55,074 bases of DNA from Cupriavidus yeoncheonensis (GTDB taxonomy: Bacteria > Pseudomonadota > Gammaproteobacteria > Burkholderiales > Burkholderiaceae), in the NCBI RefSeq assembly GCF_905397275.1, contig NZ_CAJPUY010000032.1, forward strand, positions 1 through 55,074. Reading direction: 5' to 3'. The notes below the pieces were generated by a model that searched no databases, had not been told where the DNA came from, and saw only the letters and a program-made list of their open reading frames with translations. The position numbers and the translations under genes were made by a program. This document shows, in pieces, positions 7,859 to 16,548 of this stretch. Numbering within the stretch: the stretch's first letter is position 1; each line of letters opens with the position of its first letter.

Positions 7859-9040
7859 ATGCAGCCATCCACCCTGGGCCGCGGCGCGCCGCGGGACCTG
7901 ACGCGGGCCAAGGGCCCCTTGCAAGTCGTGGTGCTGGGCGCCGGCAAGATCGGCCGCACCATTGCCGCCATGCTCCATGACAGCGGCGACTACCGCGTGA
8001 GCCTGGTCGACAATGATGCGCGCCGGCTCGACGGAATGCCGCGCGCCATCACCGTACGCGCCGGCGACCCGACCGAACCCGGCACCTGCGCCGCGCTGCT
8101 GGCGGGTGCCGATGCCGTGCTCAACGCGCTGCCGTTCCACGCCGCGGTGAGTGTGGCCACGGTGGCGGCGCGACTTGGCGTGCACTACTTCGACCTGACC
8201 GAGGACGTGGCCGCGACGCAGGCGATCCGCCAGCTCGCGCAGAACGCGCGTTCGGTGCTGATGCCGCAGTGCGGCCTGGCGCCGGGCTTCATCGGCGTGG
8301 TCGGCAACGACCTCGCGCAGCGCTTCGTGCGCGGCGGCGGCGAACTGCTGGATCTGCAGATGCGCGTAGGCGCGCTGCCGCGCTACCCGAGCAATGCCCT
8401 CAAGTACAACCTGACCTGGAGCACCGAAGGGTTGATCAACGAGTACTGCAATCCGTGCGAAGCGATCGTCGACGGCCGCCGCGTCGAACTGCCGGCGCTC
8501 GAAGGGCTCGAGACCTTCGCGCTGGACGGCATCGAGTACGAGGCCTTTAATACATCAGGCGGTCTCGGTACGCTGCCGGAAACGCTGGCGGGCCGCGCAC
8601 GCAATGTCGACTACAAGTCCATCCGCTACCCGGGCCACTGCGCGCTGATGAAGCTGCTGCTCAACGACCTGCGCCTGCGCGAACGGCGCGGCTGGCTGCG
8701 CGAAATCTTCGACCGCGCGATTCCGGTCACGGATCAGGACGTGGTCATCATCTTCGCCACCGCGACCGGCTATCCGGCCGGTGGCGAGCGCGGACGCGGG
8801 CCGCTGACGCAGGCCTCGTTCTCGGCGCGCATCGGCGGCGTGGATGGGCCGGCCGGGCACGTCAATGCCATCCAGCTCACGACGGCCGCGGCCATCTGCA
8901 CGGCGCTGGACATGGTGGCGAGCGGCGGGCTGCCGCAGTCGGGCTTCGTGCGGCAGGAAGCCGTGCCGCTCGCGGCCTTCCTGGCCAACCGCTTTGGCTG
9001 CCACTACACGCAGCACCCACTGCAGGAGATGACGGTATGA
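7859..9040 (+). CDS. Saccharopine dehydrogenase / lysine 6-dehydrogenase family protein
   Basis: A 393-residue NAD(P)-dependent oxidoreductase. The Rossmann motif VVLGAGKIGRTIA starts at about residue 22. The middle carries MPQCGLAPGFIGVVGNDLA, and the later KSIRYPGHCALMKLLL segment is typical of the saccharopine dehydrogenase family. There is no lysine-ketoglutarate reductase domain, so it is either saccharopine dehydrogenase alone or lysine 6-dehydrogenase. Both make 2-aminoadipate 6-semialdehyde. Its stop overlaps the start of the next gene (ATGA), an ALDH7 enzyme that oxidises exactly that aldehyde. A GAGGAGGAC site precedes the ATG at 7859. Confidence 0.85.
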   Translation: MQPSTLGRGAPRDLTRAKGPLQVVVLGAGKIGRTIAAMLHDSGDYRVSLVDNDARRLDGMPRAITVRAGDPTEPGTCAALLAGADAVLNALPFHAAVSVATVAARLGVHYFDLTEDVAATQAIRQLAQNARSVLMPQCGLAPGFIGVVGNDLAQRFVRGGGELLDLQMRVGALPRYPSNALKYNLTWSTEGLINEYCNPCEAIVDGRRVELPALEGLETFALDGIEYEAFNTSGGLGTLPETLAGRARNVDYKSIRYPGHCALMKLLLNDLRLRERRGWLREIFDRAIPVTDQDVVIIFATATGYPAGGERGRGPLTQASFSARIGGVDGPAGHVNAIQLTTAAAICTALDMVASGGLPQSGFVRQEAVPLAAFLANRFGCHYTQHPLQEMTV

Positions 9041-10554
9041 AAGCGCAAGAGATCGCGGCGTGCTGGCAGTCAATGGGATTGCGCCGGCCATGGAGCGACG
9101 GCACTCCCGCGGGCACGGTCATCGTGCGTTCGCCGGTCGATGGCGAGGCCTTCGGCCACGTTCCGGCCTGCACGCCGGCCGGTGCCGACGCGCTGATCGC
9201 GCGCGCGCACGAGGCGCAGAGCGGCTGGGCGCTGGTGCCGGCCCCGGTGCGCGGCGAAATCGTGCGGCGCTTCGGCGAGGTGCTCCGTGAACACAAGATG
9301 TCGCTGGGCCGGCTGGTGTCGCTGGAGTCGGGCAAGATTCTGCAGGAAGGGCTGGGCGAAGTGCAGGAGATGATCGACATCTGCGACTTCGCGGTCGGGC
9401 TGTCGCGGCAGCTGCATGGGCTGACGATTGCGTCGGAGCGCCCGCAGCACGCGATGCGCGAGACCTGGCATCCGTATGGCCTGTGCGGCGTGATCTCGGC
9501 CTTCAATTTTCCCGTGGCGGTGTGGGCCTGGAATGCGGCGCTGGCGCTGGTGTGCGGCAACGCGGTGCTATGGAAGCCGTCGGAAAAGACCACGCTGTGC
9601 GCGCTGGCCGCGCATGGCCTGTTCGAACGCGTGCTGGCCGCCACGGCGCCGCAGTACGAGGGCATCTCGGCAGTGCTGCCGGGCGGGCGCATGATCGGTA
9701 CGCACCTGGTCGGGCACCCGGCGGTACGCCTGGTCAGCGCGACCGGCTCCACGCGCATGGGCCGCGACGTAGGCCTGGCCTGTGCCCAGCACTTCAAGCG
9801 CAGCATCCTCGAACTGGGCGGCAACAACGCGGCCATCGTGACGCGCTCGGCCGATATTGAACTGGCCGTGCGGGCCATCACGTTCGCGGCGGCCGGCACG
9901 GCCGGGCAGCGCTGCACCACGCTGCGCCGCTGCTTTGTCCATGCCGACCTGATGGATACCATGGCCAGCCGGCTCGTCACGGTGTTCGACCGCCTGCCTG
10001 TGGGCGATCCGCTCGAAGACGGTACGCTGCTCGGCCCGCTGATCGATACCGCCGCGGCCGATGCCATGGCCAACGCGCTGGCCAGTTGCCGCGCGCAGGG
10101 CAATATCGTCACGGGCGGCGAACGCCTGCTGGCCGACCGCTTCCCGCATGCAAGCTACGTGCGCCCGGCCCTGGTGATGACCGACGAGCAGCACGACACC
10201 ATGCTGACCGAGACCTTCGCGCCCATCCTGTACCTGATGCCATACACGTCGCTCGATGAAGCCATCGCGCTGAACAATGCGGCGGCACACGGGCTGTCGT
10301 CGTGCATCTTCACCGAGTCGCTGCGCGAGGCGGAGCGCTTCCTGTCATCGGCGGGCAGCGACTGCGGCATCGCCAACGTGAATATCGGCACCAGCGGGGC
10401 GGAGATCGGCGGCGCGTTCGGCGGCGAGAAGGCGACCGGCGGCGGCCGCGAGTCGGGCTCGGATGCGTGGAAGGGCTATATGCGGCGTGCCACCAATACC
10501 ATCAACTACGGCGATACCTTGCCGCTGGCGCAGGGCATCCGGTTCGAGATATGA
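9037..10554 (+). CDS. ALDH7-family 2-aminoadipate-semialdehyde dehydrogenase
   Basis: A 505-residue aldehyde dehydrogenase that closely matches the antiquitin (ALDH7A1) subfamily. Diagnostic segments are GEVQEMIDICDFAVGLSRQ, ELGGNNA with the general-base Glu259, GTAGQRCTTLRR with the catalytic Cys293, and the carboxy-terminal GGGRESGSDAWKGYMRR. The family converts 2-aminoadipate 6-semialdehyde (in equilibrium with piperideine-6-carboxylate) to 2-aminoadipate with NAD+. It is translationally coupled to the saccharopine/lysine dehydrogenase gene by a 4-bp ATGA overlap, so the pair forms the upper part of a lysine degradation route. Confidence 0.93.
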   Translation: MKAQEIAACWQSMGLRRPWSDGTPAGTVIVRSPVDGEAFGHVPACTPAGADALIARAHEAQSGWALVPAPVRGEIVRRFGEVLREHKMSLGRLVSLESGKILQEGLGEVQEMIDICDFAVGLSRQLHGLTIASERPQHAMRETWHPYGLCGVISAFNFPVAVWAWNAALALVCGNAVLWKPSEKTTLCALAAHGLFERVLAATAPQYEGISAVLPGGRMIGTHLVGHPAVRLVSATGSTRMGRDVGLACAQHFKRSILELGGNNAAIVTRSADIELAVRAITFAAAGTAGQRCTTLRRCFVHADLMDTMASRLVTVFDRLPVGDPLEDGTLLGPLIDTAAADAMANALASCRAQGNIVTGGERLLADRFPHASYVRPALVMTDEQHDTMLTETFAPILYLMPYTSLDEAIALNNAAAHGLSSCIFTESLREAERFLSSAGSDCGIANVNIGTSGAEIGGAFGGEKATGGGRESGSDAWKGYMRRATNTINYGDTLPLAQGIRFEI

Positions 10555-10711
10555 GCGGCATCCGGGCGCCGGCAATCGAGCGCCTTTACGTTCACCAAAC
10601 CGTTGCGAATCGTAACAAGGGTTACAGCGCCTTGACGCTGTATTACGGAAGCGCCCCGTATAACGTTAAAGGGGAGGCACATGCCCGGAAGCGACCCCTA
10701 GGAACAATACG

Positions 10712-10930
10712 ATGAGAACGGTAACGATTGGACTGGCCGCAGCGGCCGCCGCCACAGCCTTGCTGGGTGGTTGCGCGGTGTATCCGTATCCGGCCGGCCC
10801 CGGCCCCGCTGTCGCGGTGGCACCGGCGCCGGTCTATGTCGGCCCGCCGGCGGTGGTGGTGTCGCCGCGGCCGTACTACTACGGCGGCTATGGCGGCTAT
10901 GGCTACTACGGCCGGCGCCATTACTGGTAA
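10712..10930 (+). CDS. Small Tyr/Gly-rich outer-membrane lipoprotein
   Basis: A 72-residue protein with a lipoprotein signal (hydrophobic Ala run, lipobox LLGGC with Cys at residue 21). The mature part is Pro/Val-rich and ends in a Tyr-Gly repeat (YYYGGYGGYGYYG). Such short YGGY-tailed lipoproteins are common in beta-proteobacteria and have no known function. A GTAAC-AAGG-GTTAC hairpin lies about 90 bp upstream at 10612-10625. Confidence 0.75.
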   Translation: MRTVTIGLAAAAAATALLGGCAVYPYPAGPGPAVAVAPAPVYVGPPAVVVSPRPYYYGGYGGYGYYGRRHYW

Positions 10931-10951
10931 GCCGACGCAGGGGAGGGCGGC

Positions 10952-11584
10952 TTAGTTGCCGCTGTCTCCGGTCTTGCCGTAGATGCCGTTCAGGCCCGGC
11001 CAGCTCGGCGCCAGCGTCCGGCCAATGTCCGGCAAGTCGACCAGGTCGAGCACGCGGCCCACGGTGTGGTCGACCAGGTCGGCAATGCTCTGCGGCTTCT
11101 GGTAGAAGCCGGGCACGGGCGGGAAGACAATGCCGCCCATTTCCGTCACTGCCGTCATATTGCGCAGATGCGCGAGGTTCAGCGGCGTTTCGCGCACCAT
11201 CAGCACCAGCCGGCGGCGCTCCTTGAGCGTGACGTCGGCCGCGCGCGTGATGAGGTTGTCGGACAGGCCATGGGCAATGGCGGCCAGTGTGCGCATCGAG
11301 CACGGGGCCACCACCATCGCATGCGCGCGGAACGAGCCGCTCGCGATGGTGGCGCCGATATCGCGTACGTTGTGCACGACATCGGCCATGGCTTCCACGT
11401 CGGCGCGGCCGATCTCCAGCTCGTGCTGGAGGTTCATCACGCCCGCCGGGGAAATCAGCAGGTGGGTTTCCACCGTCGGCACGTCGCGCAGCACCTGCAG
11501 CAGGCGCACGCCATAGATGGCGCCGGTGGCGCCCGTGATGGCGACGATCAGCCGTTGCGGCACGGCGCCGCCGGTCACGGGCAT
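10952..11584 (-). CDS. ubiX: Flavin prenyltransferase UbiX
   Basis: A 210-residue UbiX/Pad1 protein. It makes prenylated FMN, the cofactor of the UbiD decarboxylase in ubiquinone synthesis. The opening LIVAITGATGAIYGVRLL is the FMN-binding signature. VVAPCSMRTLAAIAHG and the late PLNLAHLRNM segment are also typical. The ATG at 11584 is chosen because it lies 8 bp after the grxD stop and matches the family N-terminus; the frame opens further upstream inside grxD. It is the last gene of the hemA-to-ubiX block. Confidence 0.94.
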   Translation of the reverse strand: MPVTGGAVPQRLIVAITGATGAIYGVRLLQVLRDVPTVETHLLISPAGVMNLQHELEIGRADVEAMADVVHNVRDIGATIASGSFRAHAMVVAPCSMRTLAAIAHGLSDNLITRAADVTLKERRRLVLMVRETPLNLAHLRNMTAVTEMGGIVFPPVPGFYQKPQSIADLVDHTVGRVLDLVDLPDIGRTLAPSWPGLNGIYGKTGDSGN

Positions 11585-11592
11585 GGCGGTGC

Positions 11593-11904
11593 TCAGCCCT
11601 TGAGCAGGGTCTGGAGTTCGCCGTTCTGGTACATCTCCATCATGATGTCCGAACCGCCGACGAACTCGCCGTTCACGTAGAGCTGCGGGATGGTCGGCCA
11701 GTTGGCGTATTCCTTGATGCCCTGGCGGATACCTTCGTCTTCCAGCACATTGACCGTGGCCGGCGCATCCACGCCGCAGGCCTTCAGGATCTGGATGGCG
11801 CGGCCCGAGAAGCCGCACATCGGGAACTGCGCGGTGCCCTTCATGAACAGGACCACCGGGTTGCCCTTGACGATCTGGTCGATCTTTTGTTGCACGTCAC
11901 TCAT
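11593..11904 (-). CDS. grxD: Monothiol glutaredoxin (Grx4 type)
   Basis: A 103-residue monothiol glutaredoxin with the active-site CGFS at residues 30-33, the WPTIPQLYVNGEFVGG glutathione-binding strand and a C-terminal Lys-Gly. Such proteins carry and transfer [2Fe-2S] clusters, often together with BolA. The frame opens earlier, but the ATG at 11904 gives the standard length and N-terminus (MSDVQQKID). The ubiX start follows its stop after 8 bp, so the two are probably cotranscribed. Confidence 0.95.
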   Translation of the reverse strand: MSDVQQKIDQIVKGNPVVLFMKGTAQFPMCGFSGRAIQILKACGVDAPATVNVLEDEGIRQGIKEYANWPTIPQLYVNGEFVGGSDIMMEMYQNGELQTLLKG

Positions 11905-12026
11905 GGTTGCTTTGTCGGTTGAGGTGGCGCCCGCGCTGCGGGTGCCACCGGGTGTCGAAGGCCGCACGGCGGTTGCCGCGCGACGGTGATCTGGCTGCAA
12001 ATTTTACCGGATTCGCCGCCAGGCTT

Positions 12027-12062
12027 CAGGCGGCCCCTCAGGCGACCCCTCAGGGGGCCCGC
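12027..12062. repeat. 12-bp tandem repeat, three copies
   Basis: Three consecutive 12-mers, CAGGCGGCCCCT, CAGGCGACCCCT and CAGGGGGCCCGC, stand immediately downstream of the prmC stop codon. The third is diverged. It is a short GC-rich minisatellite in the 159-bp space before grxD. Confidence 0.7.
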
Positions 12063-12063
12063 A

Positions 12064-12939
12064 TCACGCGGCGCCGGGACGCCGTCCGCCGGTGCAGCGT
12101 TCCTGCCCCGCCAGGTCGCGCGCGGTGAAGACTTCGGTGAAGCCGGCGCGTTCCAGCAGCGCCTGCGTGGCCGCGGCCTGGTCGTAGCCATGCTCCATCA
12201 GGAGCCAGCCGCCCGGCAGCAGCCGCCCGTGCGCCCCGGCAACGATCGCGGCCAGGTCCGACATGCCGTCCTTGTGGTCGGTCAGCGCGTCGATGGGCTC
12301 GAAGCGCAGGTCGCCCTCGGCCAGATGCGGGTCACCTTCGGCGATGTACGGCGGGTTGCTGACGATCAGGTGGAAGCGCAGGTCGGCCGGCAGGGCGGCG
12401 TACCAGTCCGAAACGAGGAACTGGATGCGGTCCGCACCGAGTGCGCTGGCGTTGTCCTGCGCCACCATCAGGGCGCCCGGTGAAATGTCGGTCGCCCACA
12501 CCTCCGCGTCGGTGCGTTCGCGCGCGATGGTCACGGCCAGGATGCCAGAGCCCGTGCCCAGGTCCAGCACGCGCGGGTGTTGCACGCCGGCCAGCCGCGC
12601 CAGCGACGATTCCGCGGCGATTTCCGTGTCAGGACGCGGGATCAGCACATCGGGGGTCACGCGGAACTTGCGGCCGAAGAATTCGCGCTCGCCGATCAGG
12701 TAGGCCACCGGCTCGCCTGCCAGGCGGCGCGCCAGCAGCGTGGCAAAGGCGTCGCGCTGGGGCAGGCTCAGGGTATCGCCGTCACGGGTAATCAGTTGCG
12801 TGCGGGTCAGCCCGGTGACGTGCGTCAGCAGCATCCGCGCTTCCAGCGTGGGCAGGCCAGCCATGGCGGCGAGCGTCTGCGCTTCGCGCACGGTGGGGGT
12901 AGCCGGCAAGGCGCCGGACATGGCAGGGGACATCGGCAA
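12064..12939 (-). CDS. prmC: Release factor glutamine methyltransferase
   Basis: A 291-residue SAM-dependent methyltransferase that modifies the glutamine of the GGQ motif in release factors. The helical N-terminal domain (to about residue 95) is followed by LIPRPDTE, the SAM motif DLGTGSG (126-132) and the catalytic NPPY at 195-198. It lies downstream of prfA, whose product is its substrate, in the usual beta-proteobacterial order. Two possible ATGs (12939 and 12921) differ by only six residues. A terminator just upstream (12982-13013) implies its own promoter. Confidence 0.95.
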   Translation of the reverse strand: MPMSPAMSGALPATPTVREAQTLAAMAGLPTLEARMLLTHVTGLTRTQLITRDGDTLSLPQRDAFATLLARRLAGEPVAYLIGEREFFGRKFRVTPDVLIPRPDTEIAAESSLARLAGVQHPRVLDLGTGSGILAVTIARERTDAEVWATDISPGALMVAQDNASALGADRIQFLVSDWYAALPADLRFHLIVSNPPYIAEGDPHLAEGDLRFEPIDALTDHKDGMSDLAAIVAGAHGRLLPGGWLLMEHGYDQAAATQALLERAGFTEVFTARDLAGQERCTGGRRPGAA

Positions 12940-12981
12940 TGCGGGAGCAGAAGCGCCGGCGGCGACACGCCGGCCGGAAAC

Positions 12982-13013
12982 AAAAAACCCCGCCGGGCGT
13001 TGGCCTGGCGGGG
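12982..13013 (-). terminator. Rho-independent terminator
   Basis: On the minus strand a perfect 7-bp stem (GGGGCGG complement pair, 12988-12994 and 13007-13013) with a 12-nt loop is followed by six T residues (12987-12982). It lies just after the small lipoprotein gene at 13092-13418 and before prmC. Confidence 0.85.
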
Positions 13014-13091
13014 CTTTCGGCGGGTCTACCAGCTAGGGAAGCAGTGTAGCGCTGAACCCTGGCGGCTGGTGGGAATCCCCCGTAGCGGTCA

Positions 13092-13418
13092 TTACTTATT
13101 GACGGTGTCCTTGGCCTTGTCGGCGCCGGCGTTGACGGCATCCTTGGCGGCCTGCTTGGCATTTTCCATGGCGTTGCCGGCATCGGTCTTGGCCTTGTCG
13201 GCAGCGACCGAGACATCAGCGGCGGCGTTGCTGGCCGCGGCCTTGGCGGCATCGGCGGCGTTGCCGGCGGCTGCCGCGGCATCGCTGGCGGCGGCCTTGG
13301 CCGATTCCGCCGCTTTTTGCATGGCGGTGTCGGCGCTCGGCGTGGCCGGCGCTTCTTCCTTCTTGCTGCAGGCGGCCATGGCCGCGGTGATCATCAACAG
13401 CGCGAGCAGTTTCTTCAT
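13092..13418 (-). CDS. Small Ala/Lys/Asp-rich helical lipoprotein
   Basis: A 108-residue lipoprotein. The signal MKKLLALLMITAAMAAC ends at the lipid-modified cysteine and is followed by SKKEEAP. The mature part is a low-complexity, almost uninterrupted amphipathic helix with repeated AAKAAA, ADAAK and DKAK units, ending DKAKDTVNK. This composition resembles late-embryogenesis-abundant-like and Lpp-like helical proteins. The ATG at 13418 is chosen for the lipoprotein signal; the frame opens to 13454. It sits between prfA and prmC and has its own terminator. The function is unknown; envelope or stress protection is a guess. Confidence 0.8.
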   Translation of the reverse strand: MKKLLALLMITAAMAACSKKEEAPATPSADTAMQKAAESAKAAASDAAAAAGNAADAAKAAASNAAADVSVAADKAKTDAGNAMENAKQAAKDAVNAGADKAKDTVNK

Positions 13419-13612
13419 GATTTCGTCCTTATGTCCGTGCTTCAGGAGAGACAATTGCCGGCAGCTTCTTCTGTCGCCGGTCGAAAACGATTATAGACAG
13501 CGGACCTTCGCCCGCCAGTGCTGTTTCAAGCATTTACAACAGATACAAAGGTTTCGACGCCGTTGAGCGCTGATCGTGCTGAGTATCGTCTGGGGCACTT
13601 GGACAGCGGCTC

Positions 13613-14695
13613 TCAGGCGTCGTCGCCGAGCGCCGCCAGCTGGTCGGCCTGATGCTCCGCCGCGAGCGCGGACACCAGTTCGTCCAGGTCGCCGTCCATG
13701 ATCATGTCGATCTTGTAGAGCGTGAGGTTGATGCGGTGGTCGGTCACGCGCCCCTGCGGGAAGTTGTAGGTGCGGATGCGGTCGCTGCGGTCGCCCGAGC
13801 CGATCAGGTTGCGGCGCGTGCTGGCTTCCTTGGCCTGCGCGGCGCGCATCTGCTGGTCCTTGATGCGCGCGGCCAGCACCTTCATGGCCTTGTCCTTGTT
13901 GCGGTGCTGGCTGCGGTCGTCCTGGCACTCCACCACGATGCCGGTCGGGATGTGCGTGAGGCGCACGGCCGAGTCGGTCTTGTTGACGTGCTGGCCGCCG
14001 GCGCCGGACGCGCGGAAGGTATCGATGCGCAGGTCGGACGGGTTGATTTCCACTTCGCCCACTTCGTCGGCTTCCGGCATCACCGCCACCGTGCAGGCCG
14101 AGGTATGGATGCGGCCCTGCGCCTCGGTGGCCGGTACGCGCTGCACGCGGTGGCCGCCGGATTCGAACTTCAGGCGCGAGAACGCGGCATCGCCGGCAAT
14201 GCGCACGATCACTTCCTTGTAGCCGCCCAGGTCCGATTCGGACTCGCTCATGATCTCCACCTGCCAGCGCTGGCGTTCGGCGAAGCGCGTGTACATGCGC
14301 AGCAGGTCGCCCGCGAACAGCGCGCTTTCCTCGCCACCGGCGCCGGCGCGGATTTCCAGCAGCAGGTTGCGGTCGTCGTTGGGGTCCTTGGGCAGCAGCA
14401 GCTTTTGCAGGCTGGCTTCGAGCGTTTCCAGGCGCGCGCGCGCGCTGGCGATCTCGTCGGCCGCGAAGTCCTTCATCTCCGGATCGTCGAGCAGCGCCTG
14501 CGCGGTGGCCAGGTCGTCCTGCGCCTGGCGATACAGGCCATATTGCTCGGCCACCGGCGACAGTTCGGCATGCTCGCGGCTGAGCTTGCGGTACTGGTCG
14601 ATCTTGGCGGTCGCGTCTTCGCGGGCAAGCAGGGCGTTGACTTCATCGAGTCGCTCGGCCAGTTGGTCGAGCTTGGCAAGCATGCTGGCTTTCAT
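13613..14695 (-). CDS. prfA: Peptide chain release factor 1
   Basis: A 360-residue class I release factor that ends translation at UAA and UAG. The GGQ motif is at 233-235 (GAGGQHVNKTDSA). The codon-recognition tripeptide is PAT at 188-190, the P-x-T of RF1 rather than the SPF of RF2. Family length and full alignment support an intact gene. It lies 96 bp downstream of hemA in the same direction, and prmC, which methylates its glutamine, follows in the same block. Confidence 0.97.
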   Translation of the reverse strand: MKASMLAKLDQLAERLDEVNALLAREDATAKIDQYRKLSREHAELSPVAEQYGLYRQAQDDLATAQALLDDPEMKDFAADEIASARARLETLEASLQKLLLPKDPNDDRNLLLEIRAGAGGEESALFAGDLLRMYTRFAERQRWQVEIMSESESDLGGYKEVIVRIAGDAAFSRLKFESGGHRVQRVPATEAQGRIHTSACTVAVMPEADEVGEVEINPSDLRIDTFRASGAGGQHVNKTDSAVRLTHIPTGIVVECQDDRSQHRNKDKAMKVLAARIKDQQMRAAQAKEASTRRNLIGSGDRSDRIRTYNFPQGRVTDHRINLTLYKIDMIMDGDLDELVSALAAEHQADQLAALGDDA

Positions 14696-14791
14696 GGGAA
14701 TCCGGGTGGGGAAGGCGGGAACCGGGCCGCGGTCAGCGCGGGCGGCGGGTTGCCGGCGCGCAGGGCGCGCGGGCGCAGCGCTCGGGCGGGG

Positions 14792-16096
14792 CTAGCGCTC
14801 GGAGTGGCTGCTGTGGCGGAACAGGCCGGGCACCAGGCGCACCAGCGCCTCGCGGTCCTCGCCCTGCATGTGGTTCAGCGCATGGGTCGGGCCATGCAGG
14901 AACTTGCGCGTCAGCGCGCCCGACAGGGCTTCGAGCACGGCTTCCGGGTCGTCGCCGCGCGCCAGCATGCGCCGGGCACGGTCCAGCTCGGCCTGACGGA
15001 TCGACTCGCCGGCGGTCTGCAGTTCGCGGATGAGCGGCACCACGCTGCGCGTTTCCAGCCAGTGCATGAAGTTCTGCACGCGGCTTTCGATGATCGCCTC
15101 GGCCTGGGCCACGGCGGCCTGGCGCAGCGCATTGCCTTCGCGCACGACGGCGCCGAGGTCGTCCACGGTGTAAAGGAAGACGTCGTCCAGGCGCGCGACC
15201 TCGGCTTCCACGTCGCGCGGCACGGCCAGGTCGACCATCATGATCGGGCGGTGCTTGCGGCGCTTGACCGCGCGCTCCACGGCGCCCAGGCCGATGATCG
15301 GCAACGAGCTGGCGGTGCAGGACACCACGATGTCGAACTCATGCAGGCGCTCGCCGAGTTCCTGCAGGCGGATGGCCTGCGTGGTCAGGCCCTGTCCGGC
15401 GAGCTGCTCGGCGAGCTTTTCGCCGCGTTCGACGGTGCGGTTGGCCACGACGATCTGGCGCGGTTGCTGCGCGGCGAAGTGCGTGGCGCACAGTTCGATC
15501 ATCTCGCCGGCGCCGATGAACAGCACGCGCTGCGTCGAGATGCTTTCAAAAATCCGTTGTGCCAGCCGCACGGCCGCGGCGGCCATCGACACCGAATGCG
15601 CGCCGATCTCGGTCTGGCCGCGGACTTCCTTGGCCACCGCAAAAGTGCGCTGGAACAGCTGGTTCAGGTAGGTGCCCAGCGAGCCGGCTTCACCGGCGGT
15701 GCGCACCGCGTCCTTGAGCTGGCCCAGGATCTGGGTTTCGCCCAGCACCATCGAATCGAGCCCGCTGGCGACGCGGAACGCGTGGCGCACGGCCTCGGAC
15801 TGCGGCAGTGAATACAGGTGCGGCGCCAGGTCGGACGCCGGCACATTGTGGTGCTGCGACAGCCACCGCAACGTATGCTCGAAACCCTCCGCGCCCGGCT
15901 TGAGGATGTCGGTCGCGCAGTAGATTTCGGTGCGGTTGCAGGTGGAGAGAATGGCGGCTTCGGTACCATTGCGGCCCGCCAGGTGGGTACGCAATGTCCC
16001 GAGTGCCGGTTTGATCTGCTCAAGCGGAAACGCCACCCGTTCGCGCAGCGAGACTGGTGCCGTCGTATGGTTGATGCCGATCGCGAGCAGTTGCAT
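14792..16096 (-). CDS. hemA: Glutamyl-tRNA reductase
   Basis: A 434-residue enzyme that reduces Glu-tRNA(Glu) to glutamate-1-semialdehyde, the first committed step of C5-pathway haem synthesis. The catalytic cysteine is in STCNRTEIY (Cys53). The N-terminus MQLLAIGINHTTAPVSLRE and the NADPH domain (FIGAGEMIELCATHF) are typical, as is the C-terminal dimerisation helix. The frame opens to 16144, but the ATG at 16096 gives the conserved N-terminus. Confidence 0.97.
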   Translation of the reverse strand: MQLLAIGINHTTAPVSLRERVAFPLEQIKPALGTLRTHLAGRNGTEAAILSTCNRTEIYCATDILKPGAEGFEHTLRWLSQHHNVPASDLAPHLYSLPQSEAVRHAFRVASGLDSMVLGETQILGQLKDAVRTAGEAGSLGTYLNQLFQRTFAVAKEVRGQTEIGAHSVSMAAAAVRLAQRIFESISTQRVLFIGAGEMIELCATHFAAQQPRQIVVANRTVERGEKLAEQLAGQGLTTQAIRLQELGERLHEFDIVVSCTASSLPIIGLGAVERAVKRRKHRPIMMVDLAVPRDVEAEVARLDDVFLYTVDDLGAVVREGNALRQAAVAQAEAIIESRVQNFMHWLETRSVVPLIRELQTAGESIRQAELDRARRMLARGDDPEAVLEALSGALTRKFLHGPTHALNHMQGEDREALVRLVPGLFRHSSHSER

Positions 16097-16142
16097 TTGT
16101 AGGGACTGGTACCGGGTCCGCAGCAAGTGCGGCCCGACTGCC

Positions 16143-16148
16143 ATTATA
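16143..16148 (-). promoter_or_regulatory. Candidate -10 element for hemA
   Basis: The minus strand reads TATAAT, a perfect -10 hexamer, 47 bp before the hemA ATG. I see no convincing -35 hexamer at 16-18 bp, so this is only half a promoter by inspection. Confidence 0.4.
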
Positions 16149-16253
16149 ACGTCGGGATCGGAACTTGCAGGCAGGCGCGGCTGCAGAACGCCGCTGCTGT
16201 ATCGTTACGCCGGAATCGCCGGACTGTGGTTCCGGAGACACACGGGAGTCAGG

Positions 16254-16499
16254 ATGCTGGGCACGTTGATCGTCGGATTGCTGGTTGGCCTGGCCGCGCG
16301 CCAGATGCATCCCGCCGGCAAGGTCGTTTCCCTGCCGGCCGCGCTGGTGCTGGGTATGGCGGGGGCGGCGGCGGCTTTCTACGGCGGGCGCGCGCTGCAT
16401 CTTTTCATTGACGGGCAGATGAGCGGCTGGCTGGCGGCGATCGTCGGCGCCTCGGTCCTGGTCGGGCTATGGGGCGCGTTGCGGCCCCGCCACGGGTAA
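16254..16499 (+). CDS. Small integral membrane protein (GlsB/YeaQ-like)
   Basis: An 81-residue protein with three predicted membrane segments (LGTLIVGLLVGLAA, LPAALVLGMAGAAAAFYGG, WLAAIVGASVLVGLWGAL) and Gly-rich helices. Size and layout recall the transglycosylase-associated GlsB/YeaQ/YmgE family, but the match is loose. A GGGAGTCAGG site precedes the ATG at 16254. It is divergent from hemA. The function is unknown. Confidence 0.65.
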   Translation: MLGTLIVGLLVGLAARQMHPAGKVVSLPAALVLGMAGAAAAFYGGRALHLFIDGQMSGWLAAIVGASVLVGLWGALRPRHG

Positions 16500-16548
16500 G
16501 GTCAGAACTGACGATCCGGAGCGGAATCTGCGCCGCCCGGGATGCGAA

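Noticed and set aside
10632..10664. Promoter TTGACG with TATAAC before the small lipoprotein
   Set aside because: The hexamers are 21 bp apart, too far for a normal sigma-70 promoter.
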